NCBI GenBank assembly: GCA_022457155.1
Contig: JAJGOT010000433.1
Coordinates: 592,501-656,500 of the forward strand
DNA from: Cladopsammia gracilis
Lineage: Eukaryota; Cnidaria; Anthozoa; Scleractinia; Dendrophylliidae
Length of the DNA: 64,000 bases
Direction of reading: 5' to 3'
Part shown: positions 10,975 to 22,340 of the stretch, piece by piece
Numbering within the stretch: position 1 is the stretch's first letter
How the letters are laid out: each line of letters starts with the position of its first letter
The notes under the pieces: model-generated
What the model was told of the DNA's origin: nothing
The model's database searches: none
Seen by the model: only the letters and a program-made list of their open reading frames with translations
Program-made: the position numbers and the translations under genes

Positions 10975-12015
10975 ACGAGGGTTTTCACCATGACGGAAAG
11001 GAAAAAGAACCCAGGGATAGCTGATGACAAGAGATGTATCACAGGTAAGTCTTGAGATCATCATGCAGCTGCTCGAACATGTCTTTGCTTATTTTCGAAA
11101 GTGATTCAAAGCCATGAGTGTCGCCGGCTTCTTCTCGTTTGGTTTGAAATCAGTCATGATGGCAATTCTCGAGAGCTGGCTCTAATTGAAACTGGTGTTG
11201 AAAGTTGTTGTTCATAGTTTTCTCTCGTTTGGCCCTCGCCTGAGATTTTTCTGAGAGTTTTGCAGTAAGCAACTTCTTAATCATGTGCAATAAGTATAAA
11301 GTTTATGGAGAGCATTTTAAAATTATTGTGCTCGTTCGCTCATCCACCTACTGCGAGCATATTCAGACCCGTTAGTTAAATGAAGAGATCTCAGGCAAGC
11401 ATTTACCACTTTTAAAATCACTTATACATGCTACTCGTACGTTTTAAATCTCGTCTGACTGGAATGAATATAATCACTGAAAATTAAACCTCGGACGTGC
11501 AACGAGATATGACGTCAGAAATGGCATAAGGTTAAGCCATTTTTGAATACAAATGCTTGTTTTCCCCCTTTTTTTTGGTGAAAAAAAACATATAAATTGC
11601 TACCAAAAGCATCAAACTGTTTAATTGTATGTTATTTTACAACTTAAGCAAAACATATTTTCAATTTCCGCATTTTTCCGATAAATTTGAATTTTTAGTA
11701 AAATCAGTTTTGGATGACGCCAGGGACCCCAGCAGCGCCACAACCCATAATATTTACCTTGTCATCACCGGCTATCTATAAGTCGTAAAATATTTCCGAA
11801 ATATTGCAACATCGCAACGATCCTTCCCTTGTACCACGGTGGGGGTATATGTTTGCGTGTACGTCCGAGAGTTCAAGGAAACTCTCGTCTGATTCTTATT
11901 CTTTAGCACTCTTGTTTGGACTGGCTTAATACACAGTTCTTTTTCACTTCAGGTTATACAGAAGAGGAAGAAGGATCCAAGGGAGACTATTGACGCGAAA
12001 CAAATCGCATCACAG
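10975..12015 (+). other. Exon-like pair D (10975-11044 and 11953-12015)
   Basis: D1 is bounded by CTGTATTAG and CACAG|GTAAGTC, D2 by TTTTCACTTCAG and CACAG|GTACATC. They align end to end and share a basic motif: D1 reads MTERKKNPGIADDKRCIT from an ATG at 10991, and D2 reads QKRKKDPRETIDAKQIAS in the matching frame. They may be alternative first exons or part of the same duplicated locus as A-C. The link is inference. The stretch between them, 11045-11950, shows no other gene. Confidence 0.3.
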
Positions 12016-12784
12016 GTACATCTCCAGGATCATAATAATTTAAGCACTTGTTCTTTCGTGTGCGTTCACGTGTGGAGTTTCCTCGTGGTCGCGTTTTAAC
12101 TTGGGCCTCTGTGTTTCGGTTCTGGCTCACCTTACTTTTGGAGAAAAGAGAAACTGGTCATAGTCTTTTTGTGTTTACGCTCAAACCCTTGGCATTAAAT
12201 TATCCACAACCATAAACTATAAAATTGGGTGCAGGAGTAGTGCTCTGATCCGGGTAGTAAGTCCCTATGTAGATACGCGAGGCTGCCCCGAAGAATTGGA
12301 ATTTGAGCTGTTTTCGTTTGAAATTGGGTGTACACTTTCATAATGATGGTCTGCAGGGTTCACACTATTCCTGGAAAACTTCCCGAATTTTATACACATA
12401 TCATACTTAATGTTTTAACCATTAAGCTATGAAAATTGCGAGTTTCTTGGTTGGGGATTGTATTCTTTTTGTACTCTGCAAAACTCTGGAAGTCCTTTAT
12501 TTCGCAGTGTTTCGAACCCAAGATTTTGTCTTTTTCTTTTTAATCTTAAAATTGGGTATAGAATTTTTACATTGTGCATTCAAATTGGAAATGGTAAGGC
12601 GTAACACGAAAGAAGAAGTAAAATATTTTTATCAACATTGTCTCTTGATTAGATTTTTCTCTCCGTACACTTGCACAATTTGATTTCTCTTGCTCGGTTA
12701 CTATTCAATTTGATTCTTGGGGTCGGGGCTTCCCCTATTGCCATTCAGGTAAAACAAGAAAGAGCTAATATCCCCGAGTATACA

Positions 12785-12976
12785 AATTGAACATAATATT
12801 TAAAAATCCCAACTGGGAGGAGGCAGTCCAGTTGGCTATTTTACAAGCGTGGTCGAGGAGTTGAACTCGGGTTTGCCGTGAAACAACTCCAGCTAGTGGT
12901 CATGATCAGAGCGGGACTTGAACCCGGGACCTCCGGATCTCAAGTTCGACGCCCTAACCACTCGACCACGCTGCCT
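12785..12976 (-). mobile_element. tRNA-derived SINE
   Basis: On the minus strand the head reads GGAGGCAGCGTGGTCGAGTGG. It has an RNA polymerase III A box (GTGGTCGAGTGGTTAGGGC, within 12951-12971) and a B box (GGGTTCAAGTCCC, 12913-12925) about 40 bp apart. This is a tRNA-like promoter with a Leu/Ser-type layout. The body continues past the tRNA-like head to about 12785, which a true tRNA would not do. An embedded repeat of the ACTCCTCGACCACGC motif near 12857 shows internal duplication. It is non-coding and depends on a LINE for movement. Confidence 0.7.
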
Positions 12977-13403
12977 CCTCCTCCTCCTCTCTTAAAAACA
13001 TTCCGCGAAAGTTTTCGTGAATTTTAATTCTCCCACCACGGTAAGAAACTGCGACATTGCAGTCTAATTGTTCAATATACCATATATTTTCAGCTATTTC
13101 AAGCGACTTCACAACGCTTTTGGAACTCCATGAAAGGATCTTCTGTCTGATCAGATGAAATGGACTCATAATCAGGATCGGATAATGGACCACCAGCTGT
13201 TCCTGTTGCATGCTTCTGTTAGTTTCAAAGAAATCAGAGTGAATAATCTTAGTCGTAAAAGAGCGCTATTTAAGGGCTGCTTTAAAATGTACCCATTACC
13301 ACAGGCTATCCTTGACCGCTTTTTTTAGTCAGTAGGCCTTATTCACGGTAGCCACCATTTTGGTTTTTACATTATAATGCTTATTACCCATGTGATTTCT
13401 CGC

Positions 13404-13432
<29 letters not shown>
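13404..13432. repeat. Poly-G tract, 29 bp
   Basis: An uninterrupted G run, able to form quadruplex structures and prone to length error. Confidence 0.85.
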
Positions 13433-13434
<2 letters not shown>

Positions 13435-14044
13435 AACAAATCGAACTCGGGAGATTTCTAACAGTTTTCTTTGTATACTGATCTTTTTTCGAAGCTAATA
13501 TTGTAGGCTTATTAGAAGTTCCTGTTAGCTTAAATTCAAATTTAAGAGACAAATTTACAAAATCAAGGGATAATTTTGATGATGATCATTCAACTTTAAA
13601 AATTTAGTAACATATTGGACGTTAATTAATTTATTGTACAAACCGATCATGCCCAGGTAAGCGTGTGTGAGTGTGTTATCGTACAACGGATAACATATTG
13701 AAAATGGATGGCTATGTTTGCACAAGAATTAAGAGTATGCGCGTGTGAATCAAGAAGAAATAACCGTGTTTATATACGAATTAGGAGTAGTAGGGATAAT
13801 GATGTTTACGTAATGATTTTGATCATGACTCAAAAAGGAATGAAAGTGCTCATATCGAATAAGGAATATCCGCGTTTTAGCATACAACTGACAAATAATA
13901 ATAATAACAATAATAATAATTTAATAACTTATATTGCGCAAAATTCGCGCGAGGTAGGAGTGTGCGCGTGTAAGTGAACTACAGAATCAAGCGATTGCGC
14001 ATGTTAACGAACAACTGATGGAATAATCATTGTGGAAGAAAAAG

Positions 14045-14940
14045 AGTGAGTGTGCGTGTTAGCAAACTGCACTGATACATGAATTAAGAAGGGATAATGT
14101 CTATAAATATTAAGAGTGTGCGTGTTAGCAAACTGAACCGATACATGAATTAAGAAGGGATAATGTCTATAAATATTAAGAGTGTGCGTGTTAGCAAACT
14201 GAACCGATACATGAATTAAGAAGGGATAATGTCTATAAATATTAAGAGTGCGCGTGTTAGCAAACTGAACTGATACATGAATTATGAAGGGATAATGTCT
14301 ATAATTATTAAGAGTGTGCGTGTTAGCAAACTGAACCGATACATGAATTAAGAATTAGGGATAATGTCTATAAATATTAAGAGTGTGCGTGTTAGCAAAC
14401 TGAACGGATACATGAATTAAGAAGGGATAATGTCTATAAATATTAAGAGTGCGCGTGTTAGCAAACTGAACCGATACATGAATTAAAAAGGGATAATGTC
14501 TATAAATATTAAGAGTGCGCGTGTTAGCAAACTGAACTGATACATGAATTAAGAAGGGATAATGTCTATAAATATTAAGAATGTGCGTGTTAGCAAACTG
14601 AACTGATACATGAATTAAGAAGGGATAATGTCTATAAATATTAAGAGTGCGCGTGTTAGCAAACTGAACCGATACATGAATTAAGAAGGGATAATGTCTA
14701 TAAATATTAAGAGTGCGCGTGTTAGCAAACTGAACTGATACATGAATTAAGAAGGGATAATGTCTATAAATATTAAGAATGTGCGTGTTAGCAAACTGAA
14801 CTGATACATGAATTAAGAAGGGATAATGCCTATAAATATTAAGAGTGCGCGTGTTAGCAAACTGAACTGATACATGAATTAAGAAGGGATAATGTCTATA
14901 AATATTAAGAGTGTGCGTGTGCAAATAACTGATATATGAA
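14045..14940. repeat. 66 bp minisatellite, homogeneous core
   Basis: About 13 units with a 66 bp period carry AAGAGTGTGCGTGTTAGCAA, ATACATGAATTAAGAAGGG and TAATGTCTATAAATATT. Because 66 is divisible by 3, the minus strand has a 214-codon frame (14355-14999) of a 22-residue repeat, which I regard as a by-product. Units differ at a few sites (GTGTGCG/GTGCGCG, AACTGAACC/AACTGAACT). Confidence 0.9.
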
Positions 14941-16610
14941 TTGAGAAGGGATAATGCATGTTTATATAAGTATTCACAGGAGTGTGCGCGTATTAGCAAA
15001 TAACTGATACATGAATGGTGTAGCGATAATATTTGTATAGGATGCCTGTTTTGGCAGACAACTGATATGATAAATGAATTTAAAGGGGATAATAATATTG
15101 ATATAAGAATTAAGCGTGTGCGCGTGTGTTAGAGTGATTTTACTTCATCTGTGAAACACTATCTAACAATTAGTGTGTGATAGTCCAAATTAAACAAAAG
15201 GAAACAATGGAATTATAGTGCGTACTATTCTACTAACTATTTCACAGATGAAGTAAAATCACTCTAGCAAACAATTAATAGACGAGTTAAGACGGAACAA
15301 TGTTTATATAAGTATTTATTAATAAGAGTGTGAGCGTGTTAACAAATAACTGTTACGTTAAAAGAAGGAATGATAATATAAGTATTAATAAGAGTGTGCG
15401 TGTTTCGGCGAACAACTGATACACGAATTAAGAGAAAAAATAATGTTTATATAAGTATTAATGAGAGTGTGCACGCGTCTTAGCAAACAACTGATACACG
15501 AATTAAGAAGAGATAATAATGTTTATACAAATATTAAGAGTGTAGGTTTGTTTTAGCAAACAACTGATACATGAATTAAGAATGGATAATAATGTTTATA
15601 GAATTATTAAGACGAGAATGCGCGTGTTTTAGCAACAAACTATAACAAATTAAGAAGGGATAATAAGAGTATGCGTGTTATAGCAAATGACTGATACATA
15701 AAAGTAAGAAGGGACAATAATGTTTATATAAGTATTAATAAGAGTGTGCGTGCGTTCGCGAGTAACTGATACATGGATTAAGAAGGGAAAATGATGTTTA
15801 TATAAGTATTAATTGGAGTGTTCGCGCGTTAAAATTTCTGATACATGAAATAAGAAGGGATAATAATATTTATATGAGTATTAATAAGAGTGCGCGTGTT
15901 TTGGTGAACAACTGATACACGAATTAAAAAGTGATAATAATGTTTATAAGAATTAATAAGAGTGCGCGTGTTTTAGCAAACAACTGATACACGGATTAAG
16001 AAGGGATAATAATGTTTATATAAGAATGAGTAAGAGTGCGCGTGTTTTAGCGAACAACTGATACACGTATTAAGAAGGGATAATAATGTTTATATAAGAA
16101 TTAGTAAGAGTGCGCGTGTTTTAGCGAACAACTGATACACGTATTAAGAAGGGATAATAATGTTTATATAAGAATTAGTAAGAGTGCGCGTGTTTTAGCG
16201 AACAACTGATACACTATTAAGAAGGGATAATAATGTTTACATAAGAATTAGTAAGAGTGCGCGCGTTTTAGCAAACAACTAATACATGAATTACAAGAAG
16301 AGATATCGTTTATTTAAGTGTTAAGAGTGCGCGCACGTCTTGGCGAACAACTGATACATAAATTAAGAAGGGATATATAATTTTAATATAAGTATTAACG
16401 GTGTGCGTGTTATAAAATAACTGATACATGAATTAAGAAGGGCTAATGTTTATATAAGTATTAAACGTGCGTGTGTTATCAAAAACCTGATAGAAGAATT
16501 AAGAAGGGATAATTCAATATAAGATTTAAGACTGTAGTGTGTTAGTAAATAACTGATAAGTGAATTTAGGAAGAGACGATAATGTTTATGTACGATTTAA
16601 TAGTGCGCGC
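14941..16610. repeat. Degenerate flank of the 66 bp minisatellite
   Basis: Units of about 60-75 bp continue with indels (GTGTGCGCGTGTTTTAGC, AACTGATACA, GAATTAAGAAGGGATAATAATG, TTTATATAAG). A more homogeneous cluster lies at 15890-16260. Weaker relatives precede the core at 13690-14040. The gradient from homogeneous centre to decayed edge is what unequal exchange produces. Confidence 0.85.
15132..15264. mobile_element. 133 bp MITE with 25 bp perfect TIRs and TA duplication
   Basis: GAGTGATTTTACTTCATCTG starts a 25 bp repeat (15132-15156) that is perfectly mirrored at 15240-15264. TA flanks both ends (15130-15131 and 15265-15266). It sits inside a minisatellite unit. Removing the element and one TA restores GTGTGTTAGCAAAC, the ordinary unit sequence. 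This is Tc1/mariner-type behaviour. Confidence 0.85.
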
Positions 16611-16619
16611 TCGTTAGGT

Positions 16620-17310
16620 AGTGTTTTCTGTTTAAAGATATAAGGTATAAAAATATGCGCACGTTAACAATGAAACAGAGGTATCGCTGTTTTGGATTCA
16701 TTTGAAAGGAACAGGATAATATAACTGTCCTTGATATTTATCACGAGCTAAAACATGAATCGTTTGGCAAAAAAAGCAGACTCATAAGACACGCAATAAA
16801 CTTTTTATTTAATTTACAATTTTAGCCGCTTGTCAGATGAACTTCTCCCCCTTAATTTTCTTAATATTAATTAAGTCAACATGATTTTGTATCTATCGTT
16901 TTCATTCTCGAATGCAGTCCATTACTGCTGTCATTGTATAGCAGGGAAACTACAAACTCTTCAGTGTCTACACATCCTGTTATTGTAAGCCTTACATTAT
17001 TGTTATCTGAACGTTATAGTAAACAATATTTAACAGTATCGGCAAAGTATCCGTAATCGTATTTTTAACTGTAGTTGTATATGTAATGTTGTTTTGCTGA
17101 TTGTATTATGAATAAAGTTTTTTAAATAAAATCAGAGAGTTGAAGAGGAATGTAAAACGCGAACTACACTGCCAGTTTGTTTCGCATTAATGTGTCTTAT
17201 ATATAATAATGTGTAGTGTATGATATATAACAATATTGTTATTTCTCAGGTTTTATATTGTGACTTTTTATTGATTTTATAAAAATGTTTATGAGTAGAG
17301 GTTTGGTTAT
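16620..17310. other. Stretch with no supported gene
   Basis: AT-rich sequence between the minisatellite and the Penelope-like pair. No frame, splice pair or repeat is strong enough to call. It may hold decayed Penelope-like flank. Confidence 0.35.
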
Positions 17311-17462
17311 ACATAAACAAGTAAAAATAAACGATAAAACTGAACAACGTTTCGGGGTCGTCATGACGCCATTATCAAGTTCGAAGTGATAAAAATTATT
17401 ATAGAGTCAATGTCAGAAATAGTTCACCAAAGGAAATTAACATAATGTCTGAATATATAATG

Positions 17463-17909
17463 TCACGCAAATAGTTTTGCTTTAATTGAGTCCGATTGGA
17501 CATTGAGAGGTGGTGTTAACTCTCTAATTAGCAACATTTCGTAAACTAAGCAATCGAACTTATTCGTGCACTTTTTTAGGACAGAAAAGTGTCTGTCAAG
17601 GTCTTTAGGGACATTACGGTGTTTGTTGAGAAGATGCTTGCCAATGGAAGAAGATTGGTATTTATGCTCGGGCACGCGCTGGTGCAGATGCCTAAGTGTA
17701 AACCCTACATAACTTGCATCACACAAGTCACATTGAAATTTATAAACAACGCAATTCTGATTTACAATAGGCGGTTTTTTCTCTTTTACTTTTAGTTTTT
17801 GTTGGATTTTGGATTTTTGTTTTTTTTGGATTTTTTGTTGGATCCAACAACTCAAAGTTCTTAGCCAGAAGATTGACACAGTCATCCAACCGATCTTCGT
17901 TAGTAACAA
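17463..17909 (-). pseudogene. Penelope-like GIY-YIG endonuclease domain, left copy
   Basis: The last ~110 residues form a GIY-YIG nuclease of the Penelope type. They read VVYKFQCDLCDASYVGFTLR, with the VxY...YVG signature, a CxxC pair, the catalytic-type arginine and the EH motif. Then come the late glutamate in LVYEMLLIRE and the PPLN end. In the intact element this domain nicks target DNA at integration. The first 35 residues come from the spacer in a frame that looks wrong. A different spacer frame reads RLDDCVNLLAKNFELLDP, which could be genuine upstream protein displaced by a one-base shift in a poly-A stretch. No reverse transcriptase precedes it. It is a 3' fragment and not an intact gene. 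Confidence 0.7.
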
Positions 17910-18255
17910 AATCCAACAAAAACTAAAAGTAAAAGAGAAAAAACCGCCTATTGTAAATCAGAATTGCGTTGTTTATAAATTTCAATGTGACTTGTGTGAT
18001 GCAAGTTATGTAGGGTTTACACTTAGGCATCTGCACCAGCGCGTGCCCGAGCATAAATACCAATCTTCTTCCATTGGCAAGCATCTTCTCAACAAACACC
18101 GTAATGTCCCTAAAGACCTTGACAGACACTTTTCTGTCCTAAAAAAGTGCACGAATAAGTTCGATTGCTTAGTTTACGAAATGTTGCTAATTAGAGAGTT
18201 AACACCACCTCTCAATGTCCAATCGGACTCAATTAAAGCAAAACTATTTGCGTGA
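17809..18255 (+). pseudogene. Penelope-like GIY-YIG endonuclease domain, right copy
   Basis: From QKLKVKEKKPP onward the translation is identical to the left copy, with the same YVG, CxxC, EH and late-glutamate residues. The upstream residues derive from the spacer and are unrelated to the family. This copy stops at GTGACATTA, as the left one does. Identity of two coding arms across all reading frames means that the duplication is young, or that gene conversion maintains it. It is a domain fragment without promoter or reverse transcriptase. Confidence 0.7.
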
Positions 18256-18327
18256 CATTATATATTCAGACATTATGTTAATTTCCTTTGGTGAACTATT
18301 TCTGACATTGACTCTATAATAATTTTT

Positions 18328-18375
18328 ATCACTTCGAACTTGATAATGGCGTCATGACGACCCCGAAACGTTGTT
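18328..18375 (+). other. Hammerhead-like motif in the Penelope-like tail (mirrored at 17343-17390)
   Basis: The sequence TTGATAATGGC, then GTCATGAC, then GACCCCGAAACG matches the layout of the self-cleaving hammerhead core found in Penelope-like terminal repeats: CUGAUGA, stem II, GAAA. The first core block departs from consensus (TTGATAA for CTGATGA). Stem II can form through GGCGTCATGACGACC. Probably degenerate, and cleavage is doubtful. Confidence 0.35.
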
Positions 18376-18409
18376 CAGTTTTATCGTTTATTTTTACTTG
18401 TTTATTTAT

Positions 18410-20090
18410 AAAAATGTGTATCATTTATTATATAAATATTGTATTAATATTTTTCTTAGGTTTGATTTTATATCATATTGTAAATTAGTGCTAAAAACCA
18501 AGTTGGAGGAACTAATAAAGTATTGTATTTTATTGTAAAAACTTTCAATGAGTGTCTCCAGTCAAAGACGGACTGGGTCTAAATTAATGGCAACGAACAA
18601 ATTTATCCTAACGCTTTTCTGGTTCACTCCCCCCGCGGTCCTAAGTCTCCCCTTCTCTCTCCCATTTCTAGCGCCTGCCACGAAGGCTACTATTTCCCGT
18701 CATCTTAAGTAATTATTTTATCCTTTACCCTCCTCCTTTATAACTTGTTACCTATTTCTCGGATTCCCTTGCCAATGACCCCTTTGTCTCCCAATCCAAC
18801 CTATCATAACCTCACTTCTAACACGGATCATTTTGAAATCATCTCTTGCAGGGTCGGAGCTCCTGCTCTTGCTGGATGCTTCCACACAATCAGCCCTATG
18901 TAATTTAAGACCTCCCGAGATCAAAATCTATCCTTGGGCTTATTTTTCCTTACAATCTCATCGATAAAAAACTTCTGGAATGGGATTCGTCATCTGCGTG
19001 CCTTTTTCTTACGTAATTGGCGTACGGTCATGCGGGTGTCCAATTATAACTTTTGGTTATTGAATAGCTATTATTGGAATTATTGGAAACCTACGTTGCC
19101 CGCGCGCCGATCAATCAGGTTTAATTAAATGGGTTATTTTTTACTGTTTTCCTCCTTGTTTTAAGCAAAATTGTACGTGTTTGTACGGAAATCCATTGAC
19201 AACATTAGTTCCTTAAAAACTGATTTCAAAACCCCATTTCAACATAATACAGACTAGGAAAGACTGGATACTCTTGAATCTCTTGAGTACCGCAGATACA
19301 ATACATTCGCCTGCAATTATTCCCGCGGACTGGAAAGACAACAAGTCGTTTCGGCTAAACCTATTTGCATCCAATTGAATGACAATAGTGCCTATTGTAT
19401 TACCACTCGTTCTTCAAAGAGTTCAGACAAAAATAGGTGGACTAAAGTTCTTCAGAAAATATTTTTTTCCAGATTTTACTCGGCAATGGCTGGTTTCTCC
19501 AAAATGGCGGCAAATTCGTGAAAATTAAATTTCTATTTTTGTTCGCGTTGATATGGAAAGAAAAGAAATAAATACAAGACTATTACAGCAAACAAAGAAA
19601 ATTAGATTTACACCGCGGGGATCAAACCAGTGACCTCCTGGACAGCAGTGGATTTCTAAATGTAACATCAAACCAAAGCGCCACCGACACTCGCTTCCTA
19701 ATGGCGGTAAAATTTTAATATATAAGGATTATTTCCTTAAATTTGGACAAAAAGAAAAACCTTCATAGCTTTTTTACGCAGCCTGTTTACCGTTTTCAGT
19801 GACCCAGATCAATGCCTTTCAGTTCGAGTAGATCGTTTTTCTTATAAACGCATTATTGTGAAAACTATTATTATAATTATACACTATTTTCTTAATTATA
19901 ACTATTATTTAATACCGAAAGGGAATCTGTTGATAAAGATGATGTTCATTCTAACAACCTTTCCTGCTGAAGTTTCGGTTGTGTCTTTTATTAAACCAGT
20001 ACTCCTGTAAGCATTTATTTGGGTTTATGAAAAACGGGATAAAAGATGAAAGTCAAATGAAAACTAGCAAACCCTTTGAACCCCCCAAAA
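18410..20090. other. Stretch with no supported gene
   Basis: Mostly unremarkable AT-rich sequence. A weakly tRNA-like patch lies at 19611-19695 (minus) and is judged too poor to call. No exon chain is evident. Confidence 0.35.
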
Positions 20091-20092
20091 TC

Positions 20093-20200
20093 GAGTCACG
20101 AGTTAGGGTGCGTTACATTGAACGTGTTCCGCAATAAGAATATGAAGAGTCACGAGTTAGGGTGCGTTACATTGAACGTATTCCGCAATAAGAATATGAA
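20093..20200. repeat. Two-copy 54 bp direct repeat
   Basis: GAGTCACGAGTTAGGGTGCG starts both units (20093 and 20147). They differ at one base (AACGTG/AACGTA). It is a recent local duplication. Confidence 0.9.
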
Positions 20201-20632
20201 GAATGCATGTTTAAAAATCGCGTTTTGTAGCATTTGGGAGCCACCACATCCCAATGCTGTATTTTAAACACGTTTTAACAGATTTACACCGACTATTGTG
20301 TTTATTCTAATTCCCGGTCAAACGAACGAGCCTCAGGCCCCGTCCAACTTTTTTTTTTCGTAATTATGCACAATATTTGGCGGCAAGTTCCCATTGGAAG
20401 ATTTTCACAATAGCGTGATGTCAAATAACTCGCCTTACACATGCATATACAGGGCGCTTAAAGCCAGGTGCAAATTACGCGCTTCACTTTGAATACTCAT
20501 GAAATATTACTTTCCTTTGACACAAAGCACGGCAAAAATTTGGGAAAGCATTGTTATCGTTGTTAATTACTGCTTTCTAATTCAGGTTCAAGAATTTTTC
20601 TCGACTAAGCAGAATAGATTTTAATCGGCCCG

Positions 20633-20640
20633 TATAAAAG
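20633..20640 (+). promoter_or_regulatory. Candidate TATA box
   Basis: TATAAAAG in a GC-flanked context (GGCCCGTATAAAAGCC). A donor-like CCAG|GTTAGT follows about 110 bp downstream (near 20746), so a first exon around 20665-20746 is possible. No recognised protein follows. Confidence 0.3.
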
Positions 20641-22240
20641 CCACTCCCATTTATGTTCCTAAGTTGGCAAACGTGGTGCTGTGAAGGTCAATTTGAAATC
20701 TTTGGCTTATCGTCTTGTGGATCTGTATTGTTTTGGAGAAGACCAGGTTAGTTCTTTGCTCAAATGTCATTTCTACCATATTTTACGTTTTCATTTACAT
20801 TACAGTCAAGCCATTTTGAAATCTAGATGCATTGATAGCAACGACGAAGCGGTGTTGAATATTCCCGTTACTTAATAAATTGCCATTAATTCGCGTCAGG
20901 TTGAACTTCACAAAGTGAAACAGTATTTATTGCGTCGGTCTGTGATTTGGTGATGATTTGGAAGAGCAATTAAAAATCGTTTCCTCAGTGTAACCTTTGT
21001 TTCGTTAAGTTTGTTCATGGGTGATTTATTCTGATTGAATGTTTCTTCTTATATGAAAAGTTATTCATTGTTCAGCGACGGTATGTGAAAATGATGTGGA
21101 ATTTTCTCAGGAACTCGAATAGCGAAAGTCGTAGATAAAAAACAGAAGCTGTACACAGTTTGAACTCGCGTGGCGCCTTTAACTCATTGCAGCATTGATT
21201 CCGGAGTGTTTTGAATGCTTTTACGGAGAAACTTAAGCTTAAAATTCTGTCTAATCAAAGGCTCCTAAGAGCCAACCCGTGAAGAAGAAATGCTAACGCG
21301 TAACGCAATATTGCGGTAAGCTTATGTTTTCATAGACACGGTTCGATATTTTTTTAAAATTAAACCTAAGTATTTGACGAACGCAAAGAAATAAAGTATA
21401 TCACTTTCATAATGTCCAGTCCGAAGAAAGGAAAAATAAAGGACCCGAACATGACTCGAACTCGGGACTTTCGACTGTGGTGTCTCGACCAGGAACTAAG
21501 CCACAAAATCATCCATTACACTATCGAGGAACTCAACTCAATTACGACTAAATTTTATTATTTCAAGGTAGATACGCATCAACGCATGTCTCGGTTGAAA
21601 AATCCTTTTAGATCGATTTTAATGTTGACTAAAGACTCCAAATGCGAAACACCTTTAAGCTTATTGTTGTTTATATTCGTTTACATCAAATTAATTATTG
21701 TTATCGCTGGATTTACGTTGGTCTTGTTACGAAACGCATTCGTAACAAAGCATTACTAAGTTAGCCGCTGATGGAAGGAGCGAGTGAGTGAGTGAATTTA
21801 AATTAGCCACCTTAATCGTTAACCCGTTCACTACGCTTTCGCGTATTCACGGACTACAAAGCTCAATCGCTAAGCAAATTGCAAGTTATAGAAAACACAA
21901 AACTTGCCGGGACAAAAATCCCACAGGAAAAAGCGGCGAACACAATATCAAACGGTCCTATTCATCCATGAACGCCTTGCATTGTCTTGCAAACCTGCAA
22001 TTGTACGGAGAGATTTTGCGGTATGTATTTCATGTCTGAAAGCCATATAGTCGTCGACATCAACTAAAATATGCGTGCATAAACTTGCATGCACTAATGT
22101 GACACACAAAAAAAGGAAAACTCAGAGCCGGATTTACAACTCGTGTGCAACGCCACGAGTAATAAGTCACTAGTAACGTTTTCACAGTATTTACTAAGAA
22201 GACTACAAAACTAACTCATGTTGTTTTTTCTTTCTAACAG

Positions 22241-22340
22241 TTTATTCCGATGGAACGTCTCAAAGCCAACCTGAAACTATGCATGAGAATCACGTACGCG
22301 TCCTCTGACTGATTTATTCGGTTTCATCCTTTCCTGACAG
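22241..22340 (+). other. Candidate 100 bp exon
   Basis: A pyrimidine-rich acceptor (TTTTTTCTTTCTAACAG) and a CAG|GTATGG donor bound the segment. The frame from ATG 22250 gives a 21-residue basic peptide then a stop. It could belong with the TATA box at 20633. The protein is unrecognised. The rest of 20200-23040 shows nothing firmer. Confidence 0.25.

Larger units (their letters stand above)
17313..18405. mobile_element. Inverted pair of Penelope-like element 3' ends
   Basis: Two 498 bp arms (17313-17810 and 17908-18405) are mirror images with no indel visible, since paired positions sum to 35718 throughout. They flank a 97 bp spacer. Each arm carries the GIY-YIG nuclease region reading outward from the centre, then an AT-rich tail with a CCCCGAAACG motif. 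Penelope-like elements are retroelements with a reverse transcriptase and a C-terminal GIY-YIG nuclease, and are known for inverted and tandem partial copies. The reverse transcriptase part is absent here. Confidence 0.75.

Noticed and set aside
14355..14999. 214-codon minus frame with 22-residue repeats
   Set aside because: By-product of the 66 bp minisatellite period being a multiple of 3. Variant sites show no protection of codon positions.
19611..19695. tRNA-like patch on the minus strand (GGTTTGATCCCC-type B box)
   Set aside because: The acceptor and anticodon stems do not pair, and the A box is weak. At most a decayed SINE head.
21430..21505. tRNA-like sequence on the minus strand (GAGTTCGAGTC B box, TGGCTTAGT A box)
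   Set aside because: The acceptor arms are not complementary and no body or tail of a SINE is visible. Too weak to list as a gene.
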